In this document: piece by piece, positions 8,525 to 17,428 of the stretch | Layout of the letters: the number at the start of each line of letters is the position of its first letter | How positions within the stretch are numbered: the first letter of the stretch is position 1 | Origin: an uncultured Acidobacteriota bacterium | GTDB lineage: Bacteria; Acidobacteriota; UBA6911; CAINFC01 | Length of the DNA: 51,690 bases | Reading direction: 5' to 3' | Assembly (NCBI GenBank): GCA_903847975.1 | Contig: CAINFC010000244.1 | Coordinates: forward strand, 1-51,690 | Made by a program: the position numbers and the translations under genes | The notes under the pieces: model-generated | The model's database searches: none | Told to the model about the DNA's origin: nothing | Seen by the model: the letters and a program-made list of their open reading frames with translations, nothing else

Positions 8525-9877
8525 CTATGTGGCGCGCGGCAGCGAGGCGGCTCCGGGCGGCTCCAGCGTGGCGAGTCCCGCCAGGCGCGCGATCTGCCGG
8601 AGGTCTTCGATCCAGTCGCCGTATACCAGCACCAGGTGGTGCTCTACGCCGTGCTGCAGCATGGCATCCAGAAATGCGTCCATCGACGGTTCCACGCGGA
8701 TTGTGGCCACGCTTCCCCGCGTTCCGTCCGGCGTGGGAATCACCTCCCCCCTCGCCAGAAACAGCTGAAAGCGCCCTTCCACCGGCCGCATCAGTTTGGC
8801 CAGGGTAATGGGCCCCGGCTTGAGGGCCAGTTCCAGAAGCGCCCCGGTGCCGGTACGCATGTGCCGGCGTATGTGGGCGCAGGACGGATGGGCAGCCAGC
8901 GAAAGTGCGGCGGAACCGCAATGGGCCATCTGCAGAGCGGCCGTTTCGCGGAGGTAGGCGGTGATTTCCAGCGTACAGGCTGCCTGGCCGGAGAGCTGCT
9001 GCAGGAGAAAGACCGTGACCAGGGAGGTCGGATCGGCCTCACAGGCGGAAGCGATCCCGCGATCGGCCATTTCCGTCAGGGTCAGGCAGATCGTTGTTTT
9101 GCGGCGGTCGCGGAGCTCCGGCCAGCAGCGCACCGAAAAGCCGTCCAGCCGGTGCTCGCGCAAGAGATCGCTCATCCCCAGGAAAAGCCGGTACTGTTCG
9201 GCCAGCGTCTCCAGCGGCACCTCGCAGCTTCCGGCCTGGCTCTGCAGCTTGCGGGCCAGCTCCAGCGCCTCTTCCTGCGAACTGGCTTCCGCAGCCTGAA
9301 GCAGCGTGTCCAGCTCGAAGCGCTGCACGTCGGCACCCAGGGCCTGCTGCAGGGCCGCATCGTCGCAGCTGGTGTCCAGCATGCCCGGGCAGGCGGCGCC
9401 GAAAATGCCGAATCGCGAACGGCTCAGCCGGCGCGCCACGGCAGCCAGGCGGGCCAGGCGGGCGGTGAACTGCAAAGTTTCCGGTGTTACCGCGTCGATC
9501 CGGTGCAGAAAAATGCGTCCGGCGCGCTGCAGGTTGCAGCCTGTCGAGGTGATCCCGGTCATGGGCGAGGGCATCGGGATGGAAAGATCAAAATAGGGCA
9601 GGGCCCAAAGCAGCAGCGGAATCTCCTTCAGTTCCTGGGCGATGGACAGCGTGACCTCCTCGGCGATCCAGGTGCAGAAAAAGAAGACCAGCAGGTCGAC
9701 CTCCGCAGATTTGACTTCCTCCACGATGCAGGGGATATCGTCCCGGTTGCGGGCCAGCGCGGAAACCGCCACCTGGCATCCGGCAGCGCGCAGTCCCGCG
9801 GCGGCTTCCTCGCGGTGCCGGGCCACGGAAGGGAGGTTGTAAATGGGATGAACGCAGGTGATAAAACCGACTTTCAT
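8525..9877 (-). CDS. L-fucose/L-arabinose isomerase-like protein
   Basis: Predicted aldose-ketose isomerase (450 residues), cytosolic, with no signal peptide. The N-terminal part (1-210) is a Rossmann-like lobe as in FucI/AraA. The C-terminal part carries the metal-site pattern: Glu269 in LTEMADRGIASAC, Glu280 in CEAD and His319 in AHCG. It is shorter than E. coli FucI (about 590 residues), in the range of the short FucI/AraA-related proteins. It is the last gene of a co-directional run, 37 bp after the fused E1 gene, so it probably feeds an unusual keto-sugar to the transaldolase-family enzyme. The substrate is unknown; L-fucose itself is only one option, since no fuculokinase or fuculose-phosphate aldolase is present. 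Confidence 0.75.
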   Translation of the reverse strand: MKVGFITCVHPIYNLPSVARHREEAAAGLRAAGCQVAVSALARNRDDIPCIVEEVKSAEVDLLVFFFCTWIAEEVTLSIAQELKEIPLLLWALPYFDLSIPMPSPMTGITSTGCNLQRAGRIFLHRIDAVTPETLQFTARLARLAAVARRLSRSRFGIFGAACPGMLDTSCDDAALQQALGADVQRFELDTLLQAAEASSQEEALELARKLQSQAGSCEVPLETLAEQYRLFLGMSDLLREHRLDGFSVRCWPELRDRRKTTICLTLTEMADRGIASACEADPTSLVTVFLLQQLSGQAACTLEITAYLRETAALQMAHCGSAALSLAAHPSCAHIRRHMRTGTGALLELALKPGPITLAKLMRPVEGRFQLFLARGEVIPTPDGTRGSVATIRVEPSMDAFLDAMLQHGVEHHLVLVYGDWIEDLRQIARLAGLATLEPPGAASLPRAT

Positions 9878-9914
9878 AATAACCCGACGGTTCTTCTTTT
9901 TTTTTCAGTCCGTC

Positions 9915-12374
9915 TCAGACCCCCAGCCGCAGCCTGCGGGCCAGCTCCCCGCCGGACTGGTTGGTGGTCACCCGGTGATTACGGAGCGGAACGATCCGCT
10001 CATGGATGGCATCCAGAACCCACTCCGGCTGCGGGAAAAACATCGCTTCCAGCTCGGCGGCCGGGGTAATCCAGTTGCGGCTCCCCAGCACCACCGGCGG
10101 GGCGTCGAGCCAGTCGAAGGCCATCTGGGTCAAGCTGGCGGCCACCCCCTGCATCACGCATCCCCTTTCCACGGCATCGCAGAGCAGCAGGACTTTTCCG
10201 GTTTTTTTTACCGATTCCACCAGCGGCTCGTAGTCGAGCGGGTTGGCGGCGCGGAGATCGATGATTTCCGCCGACAGGCCATATTGTTCCGCCAGAAGTT
10301 CGGCAGCACGGACCGCCACGTACAAGGCCGGGCCGAAGGTGATCAGGGTGATATCCTTGCCGGCACGCTTCCGGGAGGGCTCGCAGAGGGGAATTTCATA
10401 GTACCCCTCCGGTACGCCGCCTTCCACGAACATTTCGCCGTAATCGTAAATCTTCTGGCTTTCGAAAAAGACCACCGGGTCGGTTCCGGCCAGGGCGGTG
10501 TTCATCATTCCCTTGGCGTCATAGGGGGTCACCGGATAAACGACCTTGAGCCCGGGGATGTGCGCCACCAGGGCCGACCAGTCCTGGGAGTGCTGGGCGC
10601 CGTACTTGGCGCCCACGGAGATGCGCAGCACTACCGGCAGCTGCAGCTGGCCCGCCGACATGGCCTGCCACTTGGAAAGCTGGTTGAAGATCTCGTCGCC
10701 GGCCCGGCCCATGAAATCGGCGTACATCAGCTCGGCGACCGCCCGGCCGCCCTCCATGCCGTAGCCGACGGCCGCTCCGACGATGGCTGCTTCCGAAATG
10801 GGCGAGTTGAACAGGCGGTGATAGGGGAGGGCCTCGGTCAGCCCGCGGTAGACGGCGAAAGCGCCGCCCCAGTCGCGGTTTTCCTCCCCGAAGGCCACCA
10901 GGGTCGGGTCAATGCGGAAGCGGTGCAGCAGCGCCTCGAAAATCGCGTCGCGAACGTTGTAGGCCTTCAGTCGGGAAACCGGCTTGCCGTCCTGCAGCGG
11001 GGTGCGTACCTTGCCCTGAATTTGCCGGACGCGGGAATTTTCCGCCGGATCCTGCAGCAGCTCCGGCTCCCGCTCCAGGTAGCGCTCCACCCGCCCGTTG
11101 GAAAACATCATTTCTCCTACCAGCGGGGACCCGATGGAGATGCGCGGAGCGCAATCGAAATCCACCGCTTTGCGGAACATGGCAAAAACCCCGTTTTCGG
11201 TGCGCTCCCGGGCTCGTTCGAGGTCGGCCTCCGGGAGAGCCCCGCCCTCGATCATCCGGCGGCGGTAAGCGGACAGGGAATCGGCTTCCTGCCAGCCCTC
11301 GATCTCCTCCTGGGAGCGGTAGCTGGAGGCGTCGGAGGGGGAGTGTCCGCTGATGCGGTAGGTGATGGTATCGAGCAGCACCGGGCCCCGGCCCGCGGCC
11401 AGCAGCGGGATTTTGCGCCGGAAGGCGTCGATGACCGCCAGCGGGTCGTAGCCGTTGATGCGCTCGGCATGCATCTGCTCGGGATTGACGCCGGCGCCGA
11501 TGCGGGCAATGAACCGGCAGCCCATGGTTTCGCCCAGCGGCTGTCCGCCCATGCCGTAGTGGTTGTTCATGCAGTGGAAAAGAATCGGCAGCCCGCCGCC
11601 CAAAGCCGGATCCCACAGGTTCCGGTACTGGTCCATGCCGGCGAAAGTGATTCCCTCCCAGACCGGCCCGCAGCCGAAGCTGGCGTCGCCGATGTTGCAG
11701 ACCACAATTCCGGGCTGGCGGTTGACCCGTTTGAACAGGGCGGCGCCCGGGGCGATGGATCCCGACCCGCCCACGATGGCATTGTTCGGATAGATGCCGA
11801 AGGGGGTGAAAAAGGCGTGCATCGAGCCGCCCAGGCCGCGGTTGAAGCCGGTCTCCCGGGCGAAGATTTCGGAGTAGGCGCCGAAGAGCATAAAGCTCCA
11901 GGCCAGCTCCTTCACCGTGCCGGAGTGCTCCTTTTCCAGCGGGCGGAGGATGGCGCCTCCGAGGTAGCTTTCCATGATCCGCATCAGGGCGCCCTCCTCC
12001 AGGCAGCGGATGGCGGAGAAGCCCTTGGCCAGGATTTCGCCGTGGGAGCGGTGCGAGCCGTAGATATGGTCTTCAGGCCGCAGCAGAAAGGCCATGCCGA
12101 CTGCCGAGGCTTCCTGTCCGATGGATAGGTGGGCCGGCCCCAGGTGGTCGTACTGAACGCCCTGAAAGGTGCGCTTGATCTTGATTTCGTTCAGGATGGT
12201 TTCAAAGTGGCGGATGGCCACCATGTCCTCCCAGATGGCCAGGAACTCCTCCCTGGAAAAGACCGCCCGCTCCTCCTCCATGGTCCTGGCATAGGAATTC
12301 ACTTCAATGTCGGTGAGCGGAATCCGGCCGGGCTGCAGCAGGACGTCCGGGTCAAGCAGGATCGATTTGGGCAT
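9915..12374 (-). CDS. 2-oxoacid/acetoin-type dehydrogenase E1, alpha and beta fused
   Basis: Thiamine-diphosphate-dependent E1 of 819 residues. The alpha half (about 40-405) has the ThDP motif from G229-D230 to N270/N271 and the phosphorylation-loop-like [10 protein letters not shown] at 344-353. A linker (about 405-468) joins it to the beta half (about 470-819). The single-chain alpha-beta form is known in some bacterial branched-chain-type E1 enzymes. It decarboxylates a 2-oxoacid, or cleaves an acetoin-like ketol, and passes the acyl group to E2. AAGGAG overlapping the lpd stop codon lies 13 nt upstream of the start. Genes for E2 and E3 lie directly upstream, so the whole complex is encoded here. 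Substrate choice cannot be decided by motif. Confidence 0.9.
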   Translation of the reverse strand: MPKSILLDPDVLLQPGRIPLTDIEVNSYARTMEEERAVFSREEFLAIWEDMVAIRHFETILNEIKIKRTFQGVQYDHLGPAHLSIGQEASAVGMAFLLRPEDHIYGSHRSHGEILAKGFSAIRCLEEGALMRIMESYLGGAILRPLEKEHSGTVKELAWSFMLFGAYSEIFARETGFNRGLGGSMHAFFTPFGIYPNNAIVGGSGSIAPGAALFKRVNRQPGIVVCNIGDASFGCGPVWEGITFAGMDQYRNLWDPALGGGLPILFHCMNNHYGMGGQPLGETMGCRFIARIGAGVNPEQMHAERINGYDPLAVIDAFRRKIPLLAAGRGPVLLDTITYRISGHSPSDASSYRSQEEIEGWQEADSLSAYRRRMIEGGALPEADLERARERTENGVFAMFRKAVDFDCAPRISIGSPLVGEMMFSNGRVERYLEREPELLQDPAENSRVRQIQGKVRTPLQDGKPVSRLKAYNVRDAIFEALLHRFRIDPTLVAFGEENRDWGGAFAVYRGLTEALPYHRLFNSPISEAAIVGAAVGYGMEGGRAVAELMYADFMGRAGDEIFNQLSKWQAMSAGQLQLPVVLRISVGAKYGAQHSQDWSALVAHIPGLKVVYPVTPYDAKGMMNTALAGTDPVVFFESQKIYDYGEMFVEGGVPEGYYEIPLCEPSRKRAGKDITLITFGPALYVAVRAAELLAEQYGLSAEIIDLRAANPLDYEPLVESVKKTGKVLLLCDAVERGCVMQGVAASLTQMAFDWLDAPPVVLGSRNWITPAAELEAMFFPQPEWVLDAIHERIVPLRNHRVTTNQSGGELARRLRLGV

Positions 12375-12391
12375 AGCGGGTCAGCGGCTCC

Positions 12392-13735
12392 TTAGGCGAT
12401 TTCCAATAAAGCAAGTTTCAGCGCTTCGGATACGGTCGGGTGAGGGAAGACCACCTTTTCCACATCCGCGATGCGCATTTCCATTTCCATCATCTGGGCG
12501 GCGGCGACGATGAATTCGCTGGACAGGTCGCCGAGCATATGCACGCCGAGAATTTCTCCATACCGGGCGCCGGCCAGCACTTTCACGACGCCGCTGCCTC
12601 CCTCGTTTTCCACCAGGAATCGGCCGGCGACGGCCATGGGGACCAGAGCTTTTTTGTACTCCTTGCCCTGGGCCTTCAGTTCCTCTTCGGTCCAGCCGAC
12701 GCAGGCCACCTCGGGATGGGTGTAAATGACCGACGGGATGGCCTCATAGCGGATCCGGTCGCGGCGCCCGGCCATTTCGTTCACCGCCACCAGCCCTTCG
12801 CGCGTGGCGGCATGCGCCAGCTGCCTCCGGCCGGTGACGTCGCCGCAGGCCCACACGCCGGGCAGGCTGGTGCGGCCGCGCTCGTCGACTTTGATTCCTT
12901 TGCGGTCCAGGTCGATTCCCAGCTCCTCCAGGCCCAGATCCTGAACCACCGGCACCCGGCCGGTGGCGTTGACGATACACTCGGCTTCCGTTTCGAAGGC
13001 CGCCCCCTGGTCGTCCAGGCAGGAAATACGGTTTCCCTCGATCCGTGTGACTTTACAGGAGGTCTTCAGCGTAACTCCGCTCTTTTTGAAGGCCTGCTGC
13101 AAACGGCTGGAGATGTCGGCGTCGGACCCCGAAGCGATCCGGGGCAGCATTTCGAGCACGGTAACCGCGGCGCCGGCCGCGAAGAAAAAGCCGGCCAGCT
13201 CCAGGCCGATATAGCCTCCGCCGATCACCGCCACGCGGGCGGGCACTTCCGTGAGATTCAGAACGGCGGTGGAGTCGAGGACGCTTGGGGAATCGATCCC
13301 GGGGATGGGCGGCACGGCCGGCCGGGCGCCGGTGGCGATCAGGATATTCCTGGCCTCCAGGCGGCGGTCGCCGACTTGCACCAAGCCGGCCGACTGCAGC
13401 CGGGCCGCAGCGCGGACCACTTCCACCCGGTTCTTTTTCAAAAGGGCTTCCACCCCCCGGGTCAGCGTGGATACGACCTTGTTTTTGCGCTGAACCACCG
13501 CGGCCTGGTTCCACTTGGCCCCGGCAATCTCGACTCCATAGGCCGCGGCGCTCCGGCACTCGGAAAAAAGCCGGGCGGATTTGAGAAAGGTTTTGGTCGG
13601 GATGCAGCCGACATTGAGGCAGGTGCCGCCGATAAATTCTTTTTCCGCCAGCAGGGTCTTCATTCCCAGCCGGCCGGCGTGGGCCGCGGCTTCATAGCCG
13701 CCGGGGCCGGCTCCGATGACAATCAGATCGTACAT
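12392..13735 (-). CDS. lpdA: Dihydrolipoamide dehydrogenase (E3)
   Basis: FAD enzyme that reoxidises E2-bound dihydrolipoamide with NAD+ (447 residues). It shows the FAD dinucleotide motif GAGPGG at 8-13, the redox disulfide Cys39/Cys44 in GGTCLNVGCIPTK, a second NAD-binding motif GGGYIG in the middle and the catalytic HPTVSE (His432, Glu437) at the C terminus. It is located between the E2 and E1 genes, 51 bp after E2 and 17 bp before E1, which assigns it to this complex rather than to a housekeeping pyruvate dehydrogenase. All catalytic residues are intact. Confidence 0.95.
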   Translation of the reverse strand: MYDLIVIGAGPGGYEAAAHAGRLGMKTLLAEKEFIGGTCLNVGCIPTKTFLKSARLFSECRSAAAYGVEIAGAKWNQAAVVQRKNKVVSTLTRGVEALLKKNRVEVVRAAARLQSAGLVQVGDRRLEARNILIATGARPAVPPIPGIDSPSVLDSTAVLNLTEVPARVAVIGGGYIGLELAGFFFAAGAAVTVLEMLPRIASGSDADISSRLQQAFKKSGVTLKTSCKVTRIEGNRISCLDDQGAAFETEAECIVNATGRVPVVQDLGLEELGIDLDRKGIKVDERGRTSLPGVWACGDVTGRRQLAHAATREGLVAVNEMAGRRDRIRYEAIPSVIYTHPEVACVGWTEEELKAQGKEYKKALVPMAVAGRFLVENEGGSGVVKVLAGARYGEILGVHMLGDLSSEFIVAAAQMMEMEMRIADVEKVVFPHPTVSEALKLALLEIA

Positions 13736-13786
13736 AACTTCTCCTTGGATAGCCCGTCCGAATCACGGCACCCGGGCATTCCGCGT

Positions 13787-15094
13787 TCAACGCGGAAAAG
13801 GGGCCAGCGATTCGATGGCCTCGATTTTCTCGCGCACCGTTTTCAGGAACCGGGCGCCGGGGGCGCCGTCGATGACCTGGTGATCGCAGGTCAGCGACAG
13901 CCCGATGTGCTCCACAAACTCCACCCCTCCGTCCTTGCCGCGCACCGGCTTGAGACCGATGGCGTTGACGCCGAGGATGGCTACCTGCGGCGGATTGAGG
14001 ATCGGGGTGAAGGACTCGATGCCGAAGACGCCCAGGTTGGTGACGGTGAACGTTCCCCCGCCGAGGTCCTCCCGGGCGATGCTGCCCTCGGAGGCCTGTC
14101 GGGCCAGCGTTTTGATTTTCCTGGCCAGTTCGGCGATTTCCAGGCGACGGCAGTTCCTGACCACCGGGACCACCAGGCCCCGCGGCGTATCGCAGGCAAA
14201 CCCGATGTGAATCTCCTCCGTTCGGTAAATCCGCCCGTCGAGGAACTCCACGTTCAGCTCCGGAACCTGCTCCAGGGCCCGCACCGCGCAGAAAAGGACC
14301 ATCTCGTTGATATTGATGTCCGGCCAGCTCTGCGCCAGGTGGCCGGCTTTGATACGGGAGCGCAGGGCCAGCAGTCCGACCGCCGAAGCGGAGGCATTCA
14401 TGGTGTACTGCGCCGTGGAGGAGAGCGACTCCCGCATCCGCCGGGCGATTCGCTCCCGCATGGTCGAAATCTTCGCGGCCGGCGGGCGCAGGTCCGATGA
14501 CCGGATCAGGCCCGCGGCCTCGGAGGGTTCCTCCCGGATCTGGAAGCCATCGTCGAGAAGCGCTTTAGCCAGAGGAGAAGGGCGCGGCGAGCGGTGGTAC
14601 CGCTCGAGCAGGTCGCTTTCCAGGATCCGGCCTCCGGCTCCGCTGCCGGTGATGGCCTCCGGGTAAAAATGACGCTCCCGGGCAAAACGCCTGGCCCGCG
14701 GGCTGAGCGAAGGTCGATCCGGAGAAGCGGCTGCTGCGGCCGGCGCCGCGGCAGCCTGTGGCGGAGGAGGCTCCGCGGTTGTCCGGCTGTCGGACGAAGG
14801 AGCCGGCCCAGGGGGCGGATCGCCCGCTTGCGGACGGAACAGCTCGAAGGGTTCGCCGGGATGGCCCAGCACGCAGACATTGGCAAAAACCGGGACGGCG
14901 TCGCCGCTCTGGAAAAAAGTGGCCAGCAGCGTGCCGGAAGCCGGCGCTTTCAGCTCGAAGACCGCCTTGTCGGTCTCGATTTCGGCGATGATCTCGCCTT
15001 CCGAAACCGGTTCTCCGACCTGCTTCCGCCACTTAGCCAGCAGGCACTCCTCGACCGTGTTGCCGAGTTTCGGCATTTCAATGGGAATAGCCAT
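13787..15094 (-). CDS. 2-oxoacid dehydrogenase E2 (lipoyl acyltransferase)
   Basis: Core of the complex (435 residues). One lipoyl domain (1-78) carries Lys43 in ETDKAVFE as the lipoylation site. A Pro/Ala-rich linker (about 90-127) leads to the peripheral-subunit-binding domain (about 129-166), then a second linker and the acyltransferase domain (about 200-435) with the catalytic His405 in DHQVIDG. It transfers the acyl group to CoA. The family covers acetyl-, branched-chain- and acetoin-specific enzymes; the single lipoyl domain fits all of them. It lies 33 bp after the transaldolase-family gene. Confidence 0.93.
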   Translation of the reverse strand: MAIPIEMPKLGNTVEECLLAKWRKQVGEPVSEGEIIAEIETDKAVFELKAPASGTLLATFFQSGDAVPVFANVCVLGHPGEPFELFRPQAGDPPPGPAPSSDSRTTAEPPPPQAAAAPAAAAASPDRPSLSPRARRFARERHFYPEAITGSGAGGRILESDLLERYHRSPRPSPLAKALLDDGFQIREEPSEAAGLIRSSDLRPPAAKISTMRERIARRMRESLSSTAQYTMNASASAVGLLALRSRIKAGHLAQSWPDININEMVLFCAVRALEQVPELNVEFLDGRIYRTEEIHIGFACDTPRGLVVPVVRNCRRLEIAELARKIKTLARQASEGSIAREDLGGGTFTVTNLGVFGIESFTPILNPPQVAILGVNAIGLKPVRGKDGGVEFVEHIGLSLTCDHQVIDGAPGARFLKTVREKIEAIESLAPFPR

Positions 15095-15127
15095 TCCGAC
15101 TCTCCGTTTTATGGTGCCGAGGCTGCC

Positions 15128-16156
15128 TCAGCGCATGCCTTCCAGCAGCTTCCATCCCGCCTCGACAAACTGGCAGAGGGTGCGCTGCGATACGCCGTAG
15201 GAGATGAAATCCTGCGGGGCCATTCCGTCCGGCTCGTACGCTTTCCGGAATTCCGGCATGGCCGCCAGCCGCTCGAGGACCTCCGCGGGGATTTCCTTTT
15301 CGATCCGTTCCTCGCGGGGGTGATCGCGATGCACGAACCACTCCTGGGGAGCCGGGGCGATGGACATGATCAGGTCCGCTCCGGCCAGCTCGGTGAGGTG
15401 GTAATCGCCGCGCAGGGCGGCCACCAGCAGCACCGCTTCGTAGCCGCGCTCCCGGTAGATCCGGTAGGCCCGCTTGGTCACCGCCAGCCCGGACTGGCGG
15501 ATATCCGCCTCGCTGACCGCGACGCCGTTGTCCTGGGCCACCTCACGAAGGTAGTCGTCCGTGCGGCCGATCATGATCACCGCGAAGCATTTTCCCGGTT
15601 CGATGCCGCGGGCCAGGGCGCGCTGCCGGCCGGAGCGGCAGCGCTCGGCTATGGCTATGGCTTGCGGCACGGTAAAGCTCACCGTGGCGGTGGCGGTGAT
15701 TCCCTCGGCGATGCATTCCTCCAGGACGTCGAGGCCGGCCGCAGCGGCGGGGAGCTTGACGGCAATGTTGGGCGCCCAGGTCCGGTAGCGTCGGGCCATG
15801 GCCAGCATCGCTTCCCGGTCCCCGGCGCGCGACGGATTGACCTGTCCGCACACAAAGCCGGAGCGGCCGCCGCTCTGCTCGTAGATCGGGCGGTACATGG
15901 CCGCGGCCCGGGTAACCACGATTTTCATCAGCTCCTCGGCTTTTTCTTCCGCGCCGAGGTTGCGGGCCAGGACGGCTTCGGCTTCCGCGGACCAGAGGGC
16001 ACGGTTTTTAGACATGGCCAGGGCGGAGAGGAAGGGGTTGGTGGTAACCCCGGTTGCGCCCCGATCCAGACCCAGCTGCAGCTCCGCCGGATCGGCGGAA
16101 TCGTGCCACCAGCTGGTCCGGGTGTTTTCGATCACCCAGTTCAGATAGGTACTCAT
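15128..16156 (-). CDS. Transaldolase-family aldolase
   Basis: TIM-barrel Schiff-base enzyme of 342 residues. GVTTNPF (36-42) is the family signature near the first strand and Lys134 in NIAVKLP is the predicted imine-forming lysine. Length fits classical transaldolase, but the neighbours (TIM-barrel isomerase 24 bp upstream, acyltransferase complex downstream) suggest a dedicated catabolic aldolase/transaldolase, as known for sulfoquinovose and some inositol routes, rather than the pentose-phosphate enzyme. No signal peptide, so cytosolic. AAGGAT lies upstream of the ATG at 16156. The donor and acceptor sugars are not known. Confidence 0.85.
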   Translation of the reverse strand: MSTYLNWVIENTRTSWWHDSADPAELQLGLDRGATGVTTNPFLSALAMSKNRALWSAEAEAVLARNLGAEEKAEELMKIVVTRAAAMYRPIYEQSGGRSGFVCGQVNPSRAGDREAMLAMARRYRTWAPNIAVKLPAAAAGLDVLEECIAEGITATATVSFTVPQAIAIAERCRSGRQRALARGIEPGKCFAVIMIGRTDDYLREVAQDNGVAVSEADIRQSGLAVTKRAYRIYRERGYEAVLLVAALRGDYHLTELAGADLIMSIAPAPQEWFVHRDHPREERIEKEIPAEVLERLAAMPEFRKAYEPDGMAPQDFISYGVSQRTLCQFVEAGWKLLEGMR

Positions 16157-16180
16157 AAGTTTGGGTCGATCCTTATTGAT

Positions 16181-17224
16181 TTACAGGTTGAGATTCTGTT
16201 TGGCGTAGGCGATGCACTGCCGGTTGTATTCGTCTTCCAGCTGGATGACCGCTTCCATGCTCAGGCCGGCGGTTTTGGGCAGCGGCTTTTTGGGCTTGTT
16301 CTGCCGGACCAGCGCCAGGACCTTGGCCAGGTCCTTTCCGGAAAGCGGGCTGACCGCATCGTCGAAGGTGGCCCAGTACTTGCCGGTGAAAACCGGAATC
16401 TTCAGCGGATCGCGGGTGATCATTTCCAGGTCGAAAATCATGTTGGGGTCCTTCTGCCGCAGCAGCTGCACCATCTGCTTTAGGTCCAGGAAGCCCTCGC
16501 CCATGGGCACTTCCGATAGCAGGAATCCGTCGGCATATTCCTCGACTGCCATGTCTTTGATATGGGCGAACACCGTGTACGGCAGCAGCGTGCGCAGTGT
16601 GTCCATGGGGTCTTCGCAGAGCGACAGGTTGTTGCCGAAATCGAAGCAGACGCCGACCCACTCGCTGCCGAGCTGCTTGAGCCAGGCGGCCTGTTCGCCG
16701 GAGCGGTATCCCTTGTGATTTTCCACGCCCAGCTTGATTTTCTGGCGGCGCAGGACCGGCTCGGCCAGGGCGATCGACTTCTTGATCCCTTCAAACATCT
16801 GCCGCCAGGGCTCCAGGGCGTCGAAGTCCTCGTAGCGTCGGCCGGTGAGGGCCACATGCAGGCAGGCAGCCCCGGCTTCCTTGAACGACTTGACGGCGTT
16901 CTCGAAGGCGGCGACATCCGATTCCTGCTTGGGCAGCCGCGGATCGCAGATGAGATGCATGCCGTAGCTTTCGATCCGCTGCCGGAATTTCCTGATTTCC
17001 TCGGGATCCATGGAGGGCGGGTTGGTCTGCACTCCGGCCAGGCCGATTTTGCGGCAGTGCTCCACGATATCGAAGGCCGGCCCGCCGCTGCGTGCCGGGC
17101 GAACGCGAGAGACGAAGGCCGTGGGAGCGCCGCCCATTTTAGGGGCCTCGGCGCCCGCGGAAAATGCCGTAGACCAGGCCGGAACAGCGCCGGCCATTGC
17201 CAGAACCTCTCTCCTTGATAGCAT
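16181..17224 (-). CDS. Tat-exported TIM-barrel sugar isomerase/epimerase
   Basis: AP-endonuclease-2-like (xylose-isomerase-like) TIM barrel of 347 residues. The N terminus SRREVLAMAGAV (3-14) followed by an Ala-rich stretch looks like a twin-arginine signal. Putative metal ligands are Glu168 (VENH), Asp195 (CFDFGN), His221 (AHIKD) and Glu267 (FDLEM), the usual E-D-H-E layout. Such enzymes isomerise or epimerise keto-sugars, including 3-keto-glycosides made by Gfo/Idh oxidoreductases, and a Tat-type Gfo/Idh gene begins this cluster. AGGA lies 8 nt upstream of the start. A possible internal promoter lies at 17268-17296. Confidence 0.8.
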   Translation of the reverse strand: MLSRREVLAMAGAVPAWSTAFSAGAEAPKMGGAPTAFVSRVRPARSGGPAFDIVEHCRKIGLAGVQTNPPSMDPEEIRKFRQRIESYGMHLICDPRLPKQESDVAAFENAVKSFKEAGAACLHVALTGRRYEDFDALEPWRQMFEGIKKSIALAEPVLRRQKIKLGVENHKGYRSGEQAAWLKQLGSEWVGVCFDFGNNLSLCEDPMDTLRTLLPYTVFAHIKDMAVEEYADGFLLSEVPMGEGFLDLKQMVQLLRQKDPNMIFDLEMITRDPLKIPVFTGKYWATFDDAVSPLSGKDLAKVLALVRQNKPKKPLPKTAGLSMEAVIQLEDEYNRQCIAYAKQNLNL

Positions 17225-17267
17225 AACGTATTCCTTTCTTAGTAAAGATGTCCGTATGAGATCTGAA

Positions 17268-17296
17268 AAAATAATGGATTATTGGAAAAATGGCAA
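17268..17296 (-). promoter_or_regulatory. Possible internal promoter for the metabolic genes
   Basis: On the minus strand TTGCCA (17291-17296) and TATTTT (17268-17273) are spaced 17 bp apart, about 45 bp before the isomerase start. It would let the enzyme genes be transcribed apart from the TonB receptor upstream. Confidence 0.35.
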
Positions 17297-17309
17297 GTAA
17301 TAAAGAGTA

Positions 17310-17407
17310 AGGGCGCCCGGCGGGCGCCCTGGGAGAGTTATGTCGAAGAACGGAATTCAGCTTTGATTCTGCCCGACGGGCGGGGGCGCCCGCCGGGCAC
17401 CCCCGCC
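17310..17407. repeat. Family B palindrome pair
   Basis: Two GC-rich palindromes sit between the TonB receptor stop and the isomerase gene: 17310-17319/17321-17330 (10-bp arms) and 17379-17391/17395-17407 (13-bp arms, one G-T mismatch). The first ends in GCCCTGGGAGAG, as does the copy at 22652-22676. Either could act as a transcript-processing hairpin or attenuator after the receptor gene. Confidence 0.7.
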
Positions 17408-17428
17408 ATAGGTCCGTTTTTCAATCGG

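Noticed and set aside
9858-14500. Long plus-strand ORFs (756 and 686 residues) opposite the E1, E3 and E2 genes
   Set aside because: The minus-strand genes have complete cofactor and catalytic motifs; the opposite frames show only shadow composition.
8525-16156. Sulfoquinovose (sulfo-transaldolase) pathway
   Set aside because: The transaldolase-family enzyme is suggestive, but no sulfoquinovosidase, sulfolactaldehyde enzyme or sulfonate exporter is seen in the window.
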